Origin: Clostridium sp. CAG:273
GTDB taxonomy: Bacteria; Bacillota; Clostridia; TANB77; CAG-508
DNA: 22,392 nucleotides
Direction of reading: 5' to 3'
Assembly (NCBI GenBank): GCA_000438355.1
Contig: FR901458.1
Span: 9,300-31,691 of the forward strand
The stretch's first letter is position 1; every line of letters starts with the position of its first letter. This document shows, piece by piece, positions 16,107 to 22,392 of this stretch. The position numbers were made by a program, and so were the translations under genes. Under the pieces are notes generated by a model. That model was not told the origin of the DNA. It was given only the letters and a program-made list of their open reading frames with translations, and did no database searches.

Positions 16107-17096
16107 TTATATAATTATTAATCCTAAAGCACAACATATTAAAGTTACTAAGCTAAATACTGAAACAATCTTGTTTTCTTTCCATCCAGATAATTCAAAA
16201 TGGTGATGTAATGGCGCCATTTTAAATATTCTATTACCTGTTTTTTTAAAATATGTTACCTGAATTATTACAGATAATGTCTCTAAAATTGGAACTAATG
16301 CTATAATTAATAAAAGTAATGGCATTTTTAAATATATTGCAATTCCTGCTATTGCACCACCTAGTAAAAGCGAACCTGTATCTCCCATCATAACTTTTGC
16401 AGGATACAAGTTAAATAATAAAAATCCTAAACATGTACCTATTAATATAGAACCAAATACTGTAACTTCTTTTACTCCAAAAATAACACTAATTATAGTT
16501 AAGCAAGTTAAGATTATTGTTGTAACACTTGTAGAAAGTCCATCTATTCCATCGGTTAAATTTATTGCATTTGTTGAAGATAAAAATACCAATACAACAA
16601 AAGGTACATACAACCATACCGGAAATGTGAAATAAATATCTGCAAATGGGATATAAATTTGTGGTTCGAAATGCATTATTTCCGTTAAATATAATGAAAA
16701 TCCAACAGAAACTATTAAAAGCCCTATCATTTTATAAGCAGGTTTTAAACCTTCTGTATTTTTCCCTATTAATTTCTTTAAATCGTCTATTAAACCAATT
16801 ATTCCAAAGCCAACAGTAACAGCTATAATTGGTAATAAATTTTGTGCCACTTGTTTTTCACCTGTATCTGTAGATCTAAAATAATCTATAAACATAACTG
16901 CACCAACTAATATAATTACAATAATCATTATAATTCCACCCATTGTTGGTGTTCCTTGCTTTTTTAAATGTGATTGTGGTCCTTCAACTCTTTCTATTTG
17001 ACCTATTTTTAATTTTTTTAGAATTGGGATTATTATAAATGCTAAAACTATTGTAATAGCAAATGATAGCAATATTATCTTTGTTTGAAATTCCAT
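16107..17096 (-). CDS. mraY: Phospho-MurNAc-pentapeptide translocase
   Basis: MraY transfers phospho-MurNAc-pentapeptide to undecaprenyl phosphate, making lipid I. The 329-residue protein has about ten membrane segments. Conserved catalytic parts are all present: DD at 104-105 (GLIDDLKKL), NLTDGIDGL (179-187), MGDTGS (237-242) and the HHH motif in APLHHHFE (297-299). ATG is at 17094-17096 with AAGGAGG just upstream. It sits 37 bases after murE and 18 before ftsW, so the three are almost certainly cotranscribed. murF and murD, which commonly flank mraY in Firmicutes, are not here. Confidence 0.97.
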   Translation of the reverse strand: MEFQTKIILLSFAITIVLAFIIIPILKKLKIGQIERVEGPQSHLKKQGTPTMGGIIMIIVIILVGAVMFIDYFRSTDTGEKQVAQNLLPIIAVTVGFGIIGLIDDLKKLIGKNTEGLKPAYKMIGLLIVSVGFSLYLTEIMHFEPQIYIPFADIYFTFPVWLYVPFVVLVFLSSTNAINLTDGIDGLSTSVTTIILTCLTIISVIFGVKEVTVFGSILIGTCLGFLLFNLYPAKVMMGDTGSLLLGGAIAGIAIYLKMPLLLLIIALVPILETLSVIIQVTYFKKTGNRIFKMAPLHHHFELSGWKENKIVSVFSLVTLICCALGLIII

Positions 17097-17133
17097 AATT
17101 CCTCCTTAGTAGTTAAATGATTTACATGGATTA

Positions 17134-18609
17134 TTAGTTTTTATTTTCTATAATTTCTCTTACAATTACTCTTTCGTCAAAAGGATATTTTTTATGATTA
17201 ATTTCTTGTGTAAGTTCATGACCTTTTCCTGCTATAATTATGATGTCATTTTTCTTTTCTATTTTTATAGCAGTAGCAATAGCTTCTTTTCTATCTACAA
17301 TACATTCATATTTTCCTTTTGTTTTCTTTATTCCTTTTTCTATTTCTTTTACTATTTCTTCAGGCTCTTCTGTCCTTGGATTATCTGATGTTATAATTGT
17401 ATAGTCTGCAAGTTTTCCAGCAATTTCTCCCATAATTGGTCTTTTTCTTGAATCTCTATCTCCTCCACAACCAAATACACAAATTACTTTTCCTAATGTA
17501 TATTCTTTTGCAGATTGTAAAATATTTTCTAAACTTTCTGGAGAATGTGCATAGTCTAACATAATTTTTAGTTCTTTTGAGTTATCTACTAACTCACATC
17601 TTCCTGGAACCCTTACATTTAGTAAAGCTTCTTTTATCACTTCTGCATTACAACCAAATTTATTTGCAACACTTATTGCAGCTAGTGCATTATACACACT
17701 AAATCTTCCAGGGATTCCAACTTTTATTCTTTCATTTCTATCACCAATTTTTACTTTAAAATCTGCGGTTGTATTTGTAACTGTAATATCTTTTGCAAGT
17801 AAATTTGCTGGATTGTCTATTCCATAAGTCTTAATATCACAATCTTGAACAATTTTTAATATTTGTGATGTATATATGTTATCTACATTAATAAATCCAC
17901 TTTTGCACATTTTAAACAATTGTATTTTTGAATTAAAGTAATCTTCCATATTTGGATGTTCTTTCTCACTTATATGGTCTTCTGAGAAATTTGTAAATAT
18001 TCCTATGTCGAAATCACATCCATCAACTCTTGATAACTTTAAGCTTTGAGATGATACTTCCATAACAACAACTTCTGTTTTTTCCTCTACCATCATACTA
18101 AACAGCTTTTGTAGTTCTAAACTTTCTGGAGTAGTTCTATCATTATCCCCTAAATTTTTTCCATTTATATAAGTACAAATCGTACCTACTAAACCAACTT
18201 TAAATCCCTGTTTTTCTAAAATATCTTTTATCATAAAGGTTGTTGTTGTTTTTCCTTTTGTGCCTGTAACACCTATTAATTTAAATTTTCTAGATGGATT
18301 TTTATAGAAATTGCATGCAGATATTGCCAAAGCATGCCTTACATTTTCTACTAAAACTATTGTAATTCCATCTGGAATTTTTAAAATAGCATCTTTGTCT
18401 ATGTCGTTCTGAGCCATTATTACTTCTGCTCCATTTTGTATTGCTTCTTCTATATATTCGGCTCCATTTGACTCAAAACCATTAATTACAACAAACATAT
18501 CTCCTTTTTTTACTTCTTTTGAATTACTTGATATGTTTGAAACTTCTACATCTAGCTCTCCTTTGGCTCTTATTTTATCAAGCCCTACTAAAATTTCTTT
18601 TAGTTTCAT
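17134..18609 (-). CDS. murE: UDP-MurNAc-tripeptide synthetase, DAP type
   Basis: MurE adds the third amino acid of the stem peptide to UDP-MurNAc-L-Ala-D-Glu in the cytoplasm. Motifs: ATP-binding GVTGTKGKTTTT (113-124), TTPES (159-163), YAHSPESL, and DNPRTEEP (from 409), the DNPR form typical of meso-diaminopimelate-specific enzymes, then GKGHE. The reading frame extends to a TTG at 18631-18633, but GAAAGGA lies between that codon and the ATG at 18607-18609, so the ATG is the start; this gives 491 residues, normal for the family. It follows the PBP gene by 280 bases and has its own candidate promoter. Confidence 0.96.
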   Translation of the reverse strand: MKLKEILVGLDKIRAKGELDVEVSNISSNSKEVKKGDMFVVINGFESNGAEYIEEAIQNGAEVIMAQNDIDKDAILKIPDGITIVLVENVRHALAISACNFYKNPSRKFKLIGVTGTKGKTTTTFMIKDILEKQGFKVGLVGTICTYINGKNLGDNDRTTPESLELQKLFSMMVEEKTEVVVMEVSSQSLKLSRVDGCDFDIGIFTNFSEDHISEKEHPNMEDYFNSKIQLFKMCKSGFINVDNIYTSQILKIVQDCDIKTYGIDNPANLLAKDITVTNTTADFKVKIGDRNERIKVGIPGRFSVYNALAAISVANKFGCNAEVIKEALLNVRVPGRCELVDNSKELKIMLDYAHSPESLENILQSAKEYTLGKVICVFGCGGDRDSRKRPIMGEIAGKLADYTIITSDNPRTEEPEEIVKEIEKGIKKTKGKYECIVDRKEAIATAIKIEKKNDIIIIAGKGHELTQEINHKKYPFDERVIVREIIENKN

Positions 18610-18655
18610 AGTAAAATCCTTTCTATTATACAATGCTCCGATTTTAATCGTTTAC

Positions 18656-18684
18656 ATTATATAACTAAATTAAAGTTTTGTATA
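18656..18684 (-). promoter_or_regulatory. Candidate promoter of murE-mraY-ftsW
   Basis: On the minus strand TATACA (18679-18684), a 17-base spacer and TATAAT (18656-18661). The -10 is perfect, the -35 matches at four of six positions. It lies in the 280-base PBP-murE gap, which otherwise shows only AT-rich sequence and no clear terminator. Confidence 0.5.
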
Positions 18685-18891
18685 CCTTTTTTGGAGTTTT
18701 TTTGACTGTTATTTACCATATATTACTTTAAAACTATATTTAATCGTACAAATTGCATTTAATTTACAAAATTACATCTAACTTTTCACTTAATGTATTA
18801 TTTATCATTTTCTTAATTACTTTAAATGAACAATTTATATAATGTGGAATTTACTTTATTCAATATATTATATTTATCTTGTTTTATCATT

Positions 18892-21069
18892 TTAATAACT
18901 TATTATAACTTTACTCCCTGCTTTTAATTTTATTCCTTTTTTAGGCAATTGTTCTTTTATAATCGTCTCCTTTTCATTTAAACTTTCATCTTTTTCAATA
19001 TTTATGTCTAATCCGCTATCTTTTAAAATTTTTCTTGCCTCTTCGATTGTTATTCCTTCTATATTAGGAACTTCAACAATTTCTTCTGATTCGGCAGCTT
19101 CATTTTTCTTAGCATCTATATATGGTAAAATTTCAGAAAACAACTGACCTCCTATCGGAGCTGCAACACCCCCTCCTTGGTGTCCTCCTTCTCCTGTTGG
19201 ATTGTACAAGGTTACTAATAAAACAATTTGTGGATCTTCTATTGGTGCCACTCCTACAAATGAAGTTACATACTTGTTTGTGTTTACCCCATCTTCTGAT
19301 GTTCCTGTTTTTCCACCTATGCTATATCCTTTAACTTGTGCATTTTTTCCTGTTCCAACATCAACAACTGTATTCATCATACTTAATACATTATTTGCAG
19401 TTTCTTTAGATATTACATTTTCTTCTTTTTCAATAGGAATTTCTATCCTCTCTCCTGTTTTGCTATTTACTTTCGCTTTAACAATTCTAGGTTTTACATG
19501 TGTTCCGCCATTTGCAATAGTAGCAACTCCTGTTATCATTTGAATAGGAGTAATTTCAAATCTTTGACCAAATGCAATTGTTGCAAGTTCAACAGGTCCT
19601 ACTTTTTCTTCCTTTAAAAATATACTGCTGGCTTCTCCTGGTAAATCTATTCCAGTCTTTTTTAAAAATCCAAATTTTCTTAAATATTCATAGTAAGTTT
19701 TTACTCCTATTTTTTCACCAAGCCCTATAAAAACTGGATTACATGAATTCATTAATGCCTCTCTTAAGCTTTGTGAACCATGTGGTCTATAATGTCTCCA
19801 ACATTTAATTCTAACTCCTGCTACTTCAATACTTCCAGTACAATTAAAGGCTCCTTTCTCATCTGGCTTTGCTATTCCTTCTTCTAATGCTGCTGATGCT
19901 GTATAAAGTTTAAATGTAGATCCAGGTTCATATGTATCTGTTACTGCTTTGTTTCTCCACATTGCTTGCATTTGTTTAGTTTTATCACTATCTGAAAGGC
20001 TATCCCATACTTCTTTCATTTCATCTGTACTTGGTTTATATGGTTCGTTTAAATTGTAATTTGGATATCCTGCCATTGCTAAAATATCTCCTGTTTTTGG
20101 ATCCATTATAATTATATTTCCACCATCTGTAGTTTTATTATCTATGCATGCCTCTTTTAAATATTTTTCTGCAATTCCTTGTATAGTTGCATCTATTCCC
20201 AATATTAAGTCCATTCCATCCACAGGTTCCACATAGTTTTCCCCTTCTTTTTCGATATCTCCTCCTCTTGCATCTGTCATTTTTACTATTTTTCCTTTTT
20301 CTCCCTTTAGTTCATTTTCATATATTGCTTCAATTCCATCTAATCCCTGATTATCACTTCCTGTAAATCCTATAACTTGTGAAGCCAAATTATTATATGG
20401 ATAATATCTTTTTGTATCTTCATCTATATTAATTCCATTTGTTATATTATTTGCTTCCATCCAACTTCTTAACTCATCCGTTTTATCTTTATCCACTTTT
20501 TTTACAATTGTTTCTATAGAACTATGCTTTTTTACTTTTTTTAATACTTTTTCATAGTTTAGCTCAAATATATTAGCAAGTGCCTCTGCTACCTTTTCTT
20601 TATCTTTGCTTGCAATGTTAACTGGATTTACAGTTACAGTTTCCACAGTACTACTAATAGCTAAAATATTTTTTCCAGTCGCATCATATATTGTTCCTCT
20701 TTTTGGGTTAACACTTCTATCCAAAGTCTGTTGCAAATATGCCATAGATTGAAGTTCTTGGCCTTTTGCAAATTGCAAATATGCAATTTTTCCAAGTATA
20801 ACAGTAAATATAAAAAATGATATTAGAATCATATTTTTCATACGTTTTTTTCTATTTATTTCACTTACTTTATTAGTTGTCTTTTGATTTTTTATTTTAT
20901 TTTTCTTTTGTAGCTTTTCATTTCTTCTTTGTAGTTTTCTTCTTAACTTTTCTTGATTATCTTTTTCATTCTTTTTTAAATTTTTTATTCTTTGTACACT
21001 TGTTTTTTTAATTTTTATTTCAGGAATAGTAACCACTTTTTTACTCTTTTGTGACTTATCTTTTCTCAT
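18892..21069 (-). CDS. spoVD: Class B penicillin-binding protein, SpoVD/FtsI type
   Basis: A 725-residue transpeptidase that crosslinks peptidoglycan outside the membrane, the usual partner of FtsW/SpoVE. Order: basic cytoplasmic tail (1-76), membrane helix (about 77-99), PBP dimerisation domain (from VNPKRGTIYD, 120), transpeptidase domain with STFK (S384 active serine), SCN (442-444) and KTG (587-589), then one PASTA domain (665-725). One PASTA repeat and the place before murE fit SpoVD, but a vegetative FtsI role cannot be excluded. ATG is at 21067-21069 with AAGGAG. The K/R-rich tail before the membrane helix is unusually long. No convincing promoter was found directly upstream. Confidence 0.93.
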   Translation of the reverse strand: MRKDKSQKSKKVVTIPEIKIKKTSVQRIKNLKKNEKDNQEKLRRKLQRRNEKLQKKNKIKNQKTTNKVSEINRKKRMKNMILISFFIFTVILGKIAYLQFAKGQELQSMAYLQQTLDRSVNPKRGTIYDATGKNILAISSTVETVTVNPVNIASKDKEKVAEALANIFELNYEKVLKKVKKHSSIETIVKKVDKDKTDELRSWMEANNITNGINIDEDTKRYYPYNNLASQVIGFTGSDNQGLDGIEAIYENELKGEKGKIVKMTDARGGDIEKEGENYVEPVDGMDLILGIDATIQGIAEKYLKEACIDNKTTDGGNIIIMDPKTGDILAMAGYPNYNLNEPYKPSTDEMKEVWDSLSDSDKTKQMQAMWRNKAVTDTYEPGSTFKLYTASAALEEGIAKPDEKGAFNCTGSIEVAGVRIKCWRHYRPHGSQSLREALMNSCNPVFIGLGEKIGVKTYYEYLRKFGFLKKTGIDLPGEASSIFLKEEKVGPVELATIAFGQRFEITPIQMITGVATIANGGTHVKPRIVKAKVNSKTGERIEIPIEKEENVISKETANNVLSMMNTVVDVGTGKNAQVKGYSIGGKTGTSEDGVNTNKYVTSFVGVAPIEDPQIVLLVTLYNPTGEGGHQGGGVAAPIGGQLFSEILPYIDAKKNEAAESEEIVEVPNIEGITIEEARKILKDSGLDINIEKDESLNEKETIIKEQLPKKGIKLKAGSKVIISY

Positions 21070-21137
21070 GCTACCACTCCTTTTTTTATATTACTTTTCT
21101 AATTTTATTCACAATATCTAAAAAAAGAAGTATTTTT

Positions 21138-21178
21138 TTAGGTTATAGCTTAAATATCTTATTTAAACTATAACCTAA
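21138..21178 (-). other. 18-bp hairpin between ylmH and spoVD
   Basis: Positions 21138-21155 pair with 21161-21178 around a five-base loop. Read as minus-strand RNA all 18 pairs form, one as a G-U wobble; read as plus RNA that pair is a C-A mismatch, which favours a minus-strand function. The minus strand has A residues directly after the stem and a T7 run only about 11 bases later, so it is an imperfect terminator for ylmH or an mRNA element before the PBP gene. Confidence 0.6.
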
Positions 21179-21221
21179 TTTTTAAATTTTATATTTATAA
21201 TTTTTCTTTTTATCTAATCTT

Positions 21222-22031
21222 TTATATGTAATGCTCTACTATTACCACTTTTTTTCCTTTTCTAGTCTCACCTGATATATTTTTTATTTTAAACTTACCT
21301 TTTCCTCTTATTACTATAATATCATCTACATTTATATTCTTAGAGTTTTTTGTTTCATTTACATAGTTTACAAAAACTCGTTGCTCTTCAATTATTTTAA
21401 CTACCATAGTTCTTGAACAATGTGCCAATTCTGAAACTATGCAATCTAGTCTCATTGCAGCAACAGTAATTTTAACTTCTTCTGTTTGTATATTAGGCAT
21501 CCTTATTTCACTTATATTAGTCTCTACTATTTCTGATTTACCAAATCGTGTTAACTGTTTTAAATTTGTCACTATATATTCACAAATGTCACTACTTACC
21601 ACAATATCTGCTCCATCTTCAAAAACAAATATATCTCCTATTTTTTCTCTCCTTACCCCTAGTTTCATTACTCCACTTAAATAATTTTTATGTACATATT
21701 GTCCTTTTAATTGTTTTGGTAACATTACTCTTATTAGCTTTACAAATTGCGAAAAGTTGAATTTATTATTATTGAAAATTTCTGCATATTTTTCTGGATA
21801 TATAACAAGCATTGTTTTTTCTGCATTTTCACATGGATAATAATATATATAATTTTCGTATTTTTCTGCTTGTAATACTTCTTCTGTAACTTTTTTTTGG
21901 TACATGTCCAAAAATTCTGTATTAGTTATTTGATTTTTAGTTTTTGCAAGTTTTATTTTATCTAATATTTTTGAAACTAGCAGTTTGTCCTCTTCATTTT
22001 TACATTTATTTATTAATTCTTGTTTATTCAT
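21222..22031 (-). CDS. ylmH: YlmH-family S4-domain RNA-binding protein
   Basis: The 269-residue protein has the YlmH arrangement: an N-terminal alpha/beta region containing LPKQLKGQYVHKNYLSGVMKLGVRREKIGDI (near 104-134), then an S4 RNA-binding domain (about 193-245, starting MRLDCIVSELAHCSR and ending in IRGKGKFKI). YlmH proteins bind ribosome-associated RNA and are related to RqcP, the partner of RqcH in C-terminal tailing of stalled peptides. In many Firmicutes ylmH lies in the division-linked ylm-divIVA cluster; here it is next to the PBP gene. ATG is at 22029-22031 with GAGG upstream and a good promoter. Family assignment is firm, exact role inferred. Confidence 0.88.
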   Translation of the reverse strand: MNKQELINKCKNEEDKLLVSKILDKIKLAKTKNQITNTEFLDMYQKKVTEEVLQAEKYENYIYYYPCENAEKTMLVIYPEKYAEIFNNNKFNFSQFVKLIRVMLPKQLKGQYVHKNYLSGVMKLGVRREKIGDIFVFEDGADIVVSSDICEYIVTNLKQLTRFGKSEIVETNISEIRMPNIQTEEVKITVAAMRLDCIVSELAHCSRTMVVKIIEEQRVFVNYVNETKNSKNINVDDIIVIRGKGKFKIKNISGETRKGKKVVIVEHYI

Positions 22032-22050
22032 AATATCCTCACTTATTTAT

Positions 22051-22079
22051 ATTATAAGATAAACTAATATTGTTGTAAA
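22051..22079 (-). promoter_or_regulatory. Promoter of ylmH
   Basis: On the minus strand TTTACA (22074-22079), a 17-base spacer and TATAAT (22051-22056), 20 bases before the start codon. Eleven of twelve hexamer positions match consensus. Confidence 0.75.
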
Positions 22080-22152
22080 TACAATAATATAAATCATTTT
22101 AGTAGTTATTGTAAAACTTATACTGCATTACTATTGCATTACTTTTAGCAAG

Positions 22153-22195
22153 CTAAAAAACCTCAAAGTGCTTATAAATCAAGTACTTTGAGGTT
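22153..22195 (-). terminator. Terminator of tRNA-Leu
   Basis: Positions 22159-22173 pair with 22181-22195 (15 pairs, one wobble) around a seven-base loop. The minus strand continues with T6 (22153-22158). It starts nine bases after the tRNA 3' end. A T-rich stretch also follows on plus, so it could be bidirectional. Confidence 0.88.
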
Positions 22196-22203
22196 TTGTT
22201 TTT

Positions 22204-22291
22204 TGGTGCAGATGGCCGGAATCGAACCGGCACGGTTTATTCAACCGCAGGATTTTAAGTCCTGTGCGTCTGCCAGTTCCGCCACATCTGC
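22204..22291 (-). tRNA. tRNA-Leu (anticodon UAA)
   Basis: The 88-base gene folds as a class II tRNA: acceptor GCAGATG/CATCTGC, discriminator A and encoded CCA (22204-22206), anticodon stem CAGGA/TCCTG with loop CTTAAAA giving anticodon UAA, a long variable arm and the T loop GGTTCGATTCC. It decodes UUA, a codon expected to be very common in this AT-rich genome. It has its own promoter and terminator. Confidence 0.97.
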
Positions 22292-22313
22292 ATTAATCGA
22301 ACTGACAAGATAT

Positions 22314-22343
22314 ATTTTACTACGTATCTTTGCACTTTGTCAA
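22314..22343 (-). promoter_or_regulatory. Promoter of tRNA-Leu
   Basis: On the minus strand a perfect TTGACA (22338-22343), an 18-base spacer and TAAAAT (22314-22319), 22 bases before the tRNA 5' end. Confidence 0.8.
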
Positions 22344-22392
22344 TACTTATTGAAAATTTTTTAAAATTTCCTTAAATTTAAAAGTAAATTCC

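Noticed and set aside
18610..18633. TTG at 18631-18633 as the murE start
   Set aside because: The ribosome binding site GAAAGGA lies downstream of it and serves the ATG at 18607-18609.
21070..21115. TTGTGA-18-TATAAA as a spoVD promoter
   Set aside because: Transcription would begin inside the ribosome binding site, leaving no usable leader.
1..22392. Plus-strand reading frames of 60-132 codons across the window
   Set aside because: They all overlap well-supported minus-strand genes, have low-complexity translations and lack good ribosome binding sites.
1..22392. CRISPR array, IS element, prophage or defence island
   Set aside because: No regularly spaced repeats, transposase, integrase or phage-like genes are seen; the only perfect direct repeat found is the 19-bp duplication in trmFO.

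Overview
The window is AT-rich DNA in which every supportable gene lies on the minus strand, so transcription runs from high to low coordinates. Gene content and sequence point to a low-GC Gram-positive bacterium of the Clostridia type: a DAP-type MurE (DNPR motif), a SpoVD-like PBP with one PASTA domain, TrmFO (the folate-dependent Firmicute-type tRNA m5U54 enzyme), YlmH, strong AAGGAGG ribosome binding sites, TTGACA/TATAAT-type promoters and UGA used as stop. Genus and species cannot be named from this sequence.

Layout in transcription order. (1) 22343-22153: tRNA-Leu(UAA) with its own promoter and terminator. (2) 22079-21222: ylmH with its own promoter, then an 18-bp hairpin. (3) 21069-13728: a cell-wall cluster, spoVD-like PBP, murE, mraY, ftsW, murG. 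It is a reduced dcw cluster: murF, murD, murB and ftsQ/A/Z are not in it. ftsW carries a one-base frameshift. (4) 13731-13261: an unknown 104-codon gene with a TTG start, its own promoter, a CG-rich palindrome near its predicted +1, and a long terminator hairpin. (5) 13083-6224: topA, a SNF2-family helicase and trmFO, probably one operon. trmFO is broken by a perfect 19-bp tandem duplication. (6) 6193-4960: a highly charged coiled-coil protein of unknown function with a strong promoter. (7) 4889-39: a str operon, rpsL, rpsG, fusA, tuf, with a promoter before rpsL, a second promoter before tuf and a clear terminator after tuf.

Functionally the window joins peptidoglycan precursor synthesis (MurE to MraY to MurG, then polymerisation and crosslinking by FtsW and the PBP), DNA topology (TopA, SNF2), tRNA modification (TrmFO) and translation (S12, S7, EF-G, EF-Tu). 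I see no phage, IS element, CRISPR array, toxin-antitoxin pair or defence system.

The only gene-free stretch over 300 bases is 13025-13337; it holds the topA promoter, a small inverted repeat and the terminator of the small gene. Most genes are ordinary. The points worth a second look are two frameshifted conserved genes, a promoter/hairpin overlap before rpsL, a structured rpsL-rpsG spacer, the unknown coiled-coil and 104-codon genes, and a local shift in codon use at the 3' end of murG.
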